The notes beneath the pieces were generated by a model. That model did no database searches and had not been told where the DNA came from. It saw only the letters and a program-made list of their open reading frames with translations. From contig NZ_BMNT01000007.1 of NCBI RefSeq assembly GCF_014646695.1, positions 72,160 through 125,519 on the forward strand: a DNA stretch of 53,360 nucleotides, in the 5' to 3' direction. Source of the DNA: Sphaerisporangium melleum. Its GTDB lineage: Bacteria; Actinomycetota; Actinomycetes; Streptosporangiales; Streptosporangiaceae. Within the stretch, counting starts at the first letter, position 1, and the number at the start of each line of letters is the position of its first letter. Below, one piece after another: positions 52,022-53,360 of the stretch. A program made the position numbers and the translations under genes.

Positions 52022-52411
52022 CTACCGCGCGGCGACGGAAGGCAGGGCGATGATGTTCGTCAGTGCGGTGAGCGCCTCGGGCACGACCCGGTAGTAGACC
52101 CAGGTGCCCCGACGAGTCGACGTGACGAGCCCGGCGTCCCGGAGAACCCTGAGGTGATGGCTGATGGTCGGCTGGGTGAGGTCGAAGGCCCCGACGAGGT
52201 CGCACACGCACGCCTCGCCGTCGAGGTGCGAGGCGACGAGGGAGAGCAACCGCAGCCGTACCGGGTCGCCGAGCGCCTTGAAGCCCGCGGCGAGCGTGAT
52301 GCTCTGCTCCCTGGTCAGCGGCTCCGTGACCTGCTCCGGGCGCGGCACACCGGCTTCGACCACGGGAAGGTCCTCATGCGGCAGCAGCACGGGCTCGTCG
52401 TGCTCGGCCAT
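52022..52411 (-). CDS. Second ArsR-family repressor with CVCDL metal motif
   Basis: 129-residue ArsR-type regulator, ATG at 52411. The winged helix is very similar to the arsR product at 12956, with matching runs such as DPVRLRLLSL, EACVCDL, QPTISHHL and RRGTWVYY, which suggests shared descent. EACVCDL is the As(III)/metal sensor motif. No other ars gene is next to it: the COG0523 gene lies downstream across 320 nt and an M1 aminopeptidase diverges on the other side. It may act on a distant ars locus, on the one at 12.9 kb, or on its own promoter. Confidence 0.9.
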   Translation of the reverse strand: MAEHDEPVLLPHEDLPVVEAGVPRPEQVTEPLTREQSITLAAGFKALGDPVRLRLLSLVASHLDGEACVCDLVGAFDLTQPTISHHLRVLRDAGLVTSTRRGTWVYYRVVPEALTALTNIIALPSVAAR

Positions 52412-52506
52412 GGCGATCGGGTCCTCTCCCTAAGCACCCCGGGCGTGGGTCACCCGGCCGCATCACGCACGAGTCTAGACGTCCCTTCCGCGCAGGAGGT
52501 CTTGTC

Positions 52507-53360
52507 ATATCGCGTCCTCCGCTGACCCACGCCGAGGCGGAAGAGCGTGGCGCCCTGCTGCGCGTGCGGTCGTACGACCTCCACGTCGATCTGAGCCGGA
52601 CCGGGGAGCCCGGCTTCCGATCCAGGAGCACGATCCGCTTCACCTGCGCCCGGCCGGGCGCTTCCAGCTGGGCGGACGCACTGCCCCGGCGGGTGCGTTC
52701 CGCCGTGCTCAACGGGCGGCCGGTCGAATACGACGGCGCAGGACGGATCCCCCTGCCCGATCTGGCGGCCCGCAACGAGCTGACCGTGGAAGCGGACTAC
52801 GACTTCTCCACCGGTGGCGAAGGCCTGCACCGGTTCACGGACCCGGCCGATGAGCAGGTGTACGTGTACAGCCACCTGCAGCCCGGCCATGCCCCCCGGG
52901 TGTTCGCCTGCTTCGACCAGCCCGACCTGAAGGCGCCCTTCGAGATCAGCGTGACCGCACCGGACGGATGGACCGTGCTGTCCAACGCCCCGCCCGGCCA
53001 TCCGCCGGTGGCGGGCGTCCACAGGTTCGCGGCCACTCCGCCGATCAGCACCTACCTGGTGGCCGTGGCGGCCGGCCCGTGGGCGTCGTGGACGGCGGAC
53101 CAGGCAGGCGCGGTGCCACTTGGGGTGCACTCCCGGCGTTCCCTGGCGACGCACCTCGACCCGGACGTGCTGCTGGAGCGGCTCAGGCAGGGGGTGGCGT
53201 TCTTCGCCGAGGCGTTCGCGACGCCCTATCCGTTCCGGAAGCTCGACCTGTGCTTCGTCCCCGAGTTCAACTTCGGGGCCATGGAGAACGCCGCCTGCGT
53301 GTTCGCCGCGGAGACGTTCGTGTTCGACCGCGCGGTCACCCGGTACGCGCACCGCCGCCG
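52507..53360 (+). CDS. pepN: M1-family aminopeptidase N, 5' part (cut by right edge)
   Basis: Start of a PepN-type zinc aminopeptidase; about 284 codons are visible. The N-terminal saddle is recognised from LLRVRSYDLHVDLSRTGEPG, then VYVYSHLQPGHAPRVFACFD, and the exopeptidase motif FNFGAMENAACVF; the HExxH zinc site lies beyond the window. A perfect AGGAGG (52494-52499) stands 7 nt before the codon at 52507, but that codon is ATA, followed by SRPPLTHAEAEERGALL, which matches the normal start of this family in actinobacteria. The nearest in-frame canonical start is a GTG at 52564, without a ribosome-binding site. So either ATA is used, or the base differs from the living sequence. Confidence 0.85.
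   Translation, partial: MSRPPLTHAEAEERGALLRVRSYDLHVDLSRTGEPGFRSRSTIRFTCARPGASSWADALPRRVRSAVLNGRPVEYDGAGRIPLPDLAARNELTVEADYDFSTGGEGLHRFTDPADEQVYVYSHLQPGHAPRVFACFDQPDLKAPFEISVTAPDGWTVLSNAPPGHPPVAGVHRFAATPPISTYLVAVAAGPWASWTADQAGAVPLGVHSRRSLATHLDPDVLLERLRQGVAFFAEAFATPYPFRKLDLCFVPEFNFGAMENAACVFAAETFVFDRAVTRYAHRR

Noticed and set aside
51963-52030. Extra coding segment after the second ArsR (frame ending PLIDAAIAEMMRE)
   Set aside because: It would need a frameshift in an ArsR gene that already has a normal length and stop.

Overview
The window is a high-GC chromosome segment from a filamentous actinomycete. The whole set (a chaplin-repeat protein, an nrdAB operon behind a cobalamin riboswitch, a membrane-domain/thymidylate-kinase fusion next to holB, a DUF5703 gene beside topA, many Tat or lipoprotein signals) suits Streptosporangiales or a relative. 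That placement is inferred from gene content; there is no rRNA to confirm it.

Left part (1-12.4 kb): secreted and accessory genes. An M28 peptidase (cut by the left edge), a GH29 alpha-L-fucosidase with a CBM2, a type-B carboxylesterase, a lamin-tail protein, a Nudix hydrolase, a pterin carbinolamine dehydratase and a secreted nuclease-like protein. Then come an ABC permease/ATPase/TetR operon with a clear palindromic operator, and a recombination scar in which a copy of the Nudix 3' end abuts a frameshifted, truncated PhoX-like gene.

12.4-15.1 kb: a compact arsenic cluster. ArsI (C-As lyase family) diverges from arsR-aquaporin-[ArsC::ArsN fusion]; the plus-strand genes overlap by 4 nt each and no ArsB or Acr3 pump is present. 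A quinone oxidoreductase and a SnoaL-like protein follow, with two palindromes upstream.

17.3-39.7 kb: mostly core genome. tRNA-Thr(CGT), tandem NrdR-like boxes plus a cobalamin riboswitch ahead of nrdA-nrdB, a secreted S33 tripeptidyl peptidase, the tmk-holB-PSP1 block, an efeUOB iron-uptake operon with two abutting iron boxes, topA, a DUF5703 gene, a seven-repeat chaplin-like surface protein, a hypothetical secreted protein and an M20 peptidase.

39.9-48.4 kb: a variable island that starts at tRNA-Leu(GAG) with the C-terminal remnant of a serine recombinase, followed by decayed genes. Its intact core is a five-gene set: a Crp/Fnr-type cNMP-binding regulator, a class III cyclase-like protein, a degenerate-P-loop STAND-like protein, an SPFH-like protein and a DUF4407 membrane protein. 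The last four overlap one another. The cyclase C-terminus and the STAND N-terminus carry similar short glycine/beta motifs resembling bacterial amyloid-signalling pairs. This is the best candidate for an undescribed nucleotide-signalling, NLR-like conflict or defence system.

48.4-53.4 kb: an ArsR/HTH_20 regulator plus MFS pair behind a tandem-dyad operator, a COG0523 GTPase, a second ArsR with the CVCDL metal motif, and the start of an M1 aminopeptidase whose best start codon appears to be ATA.
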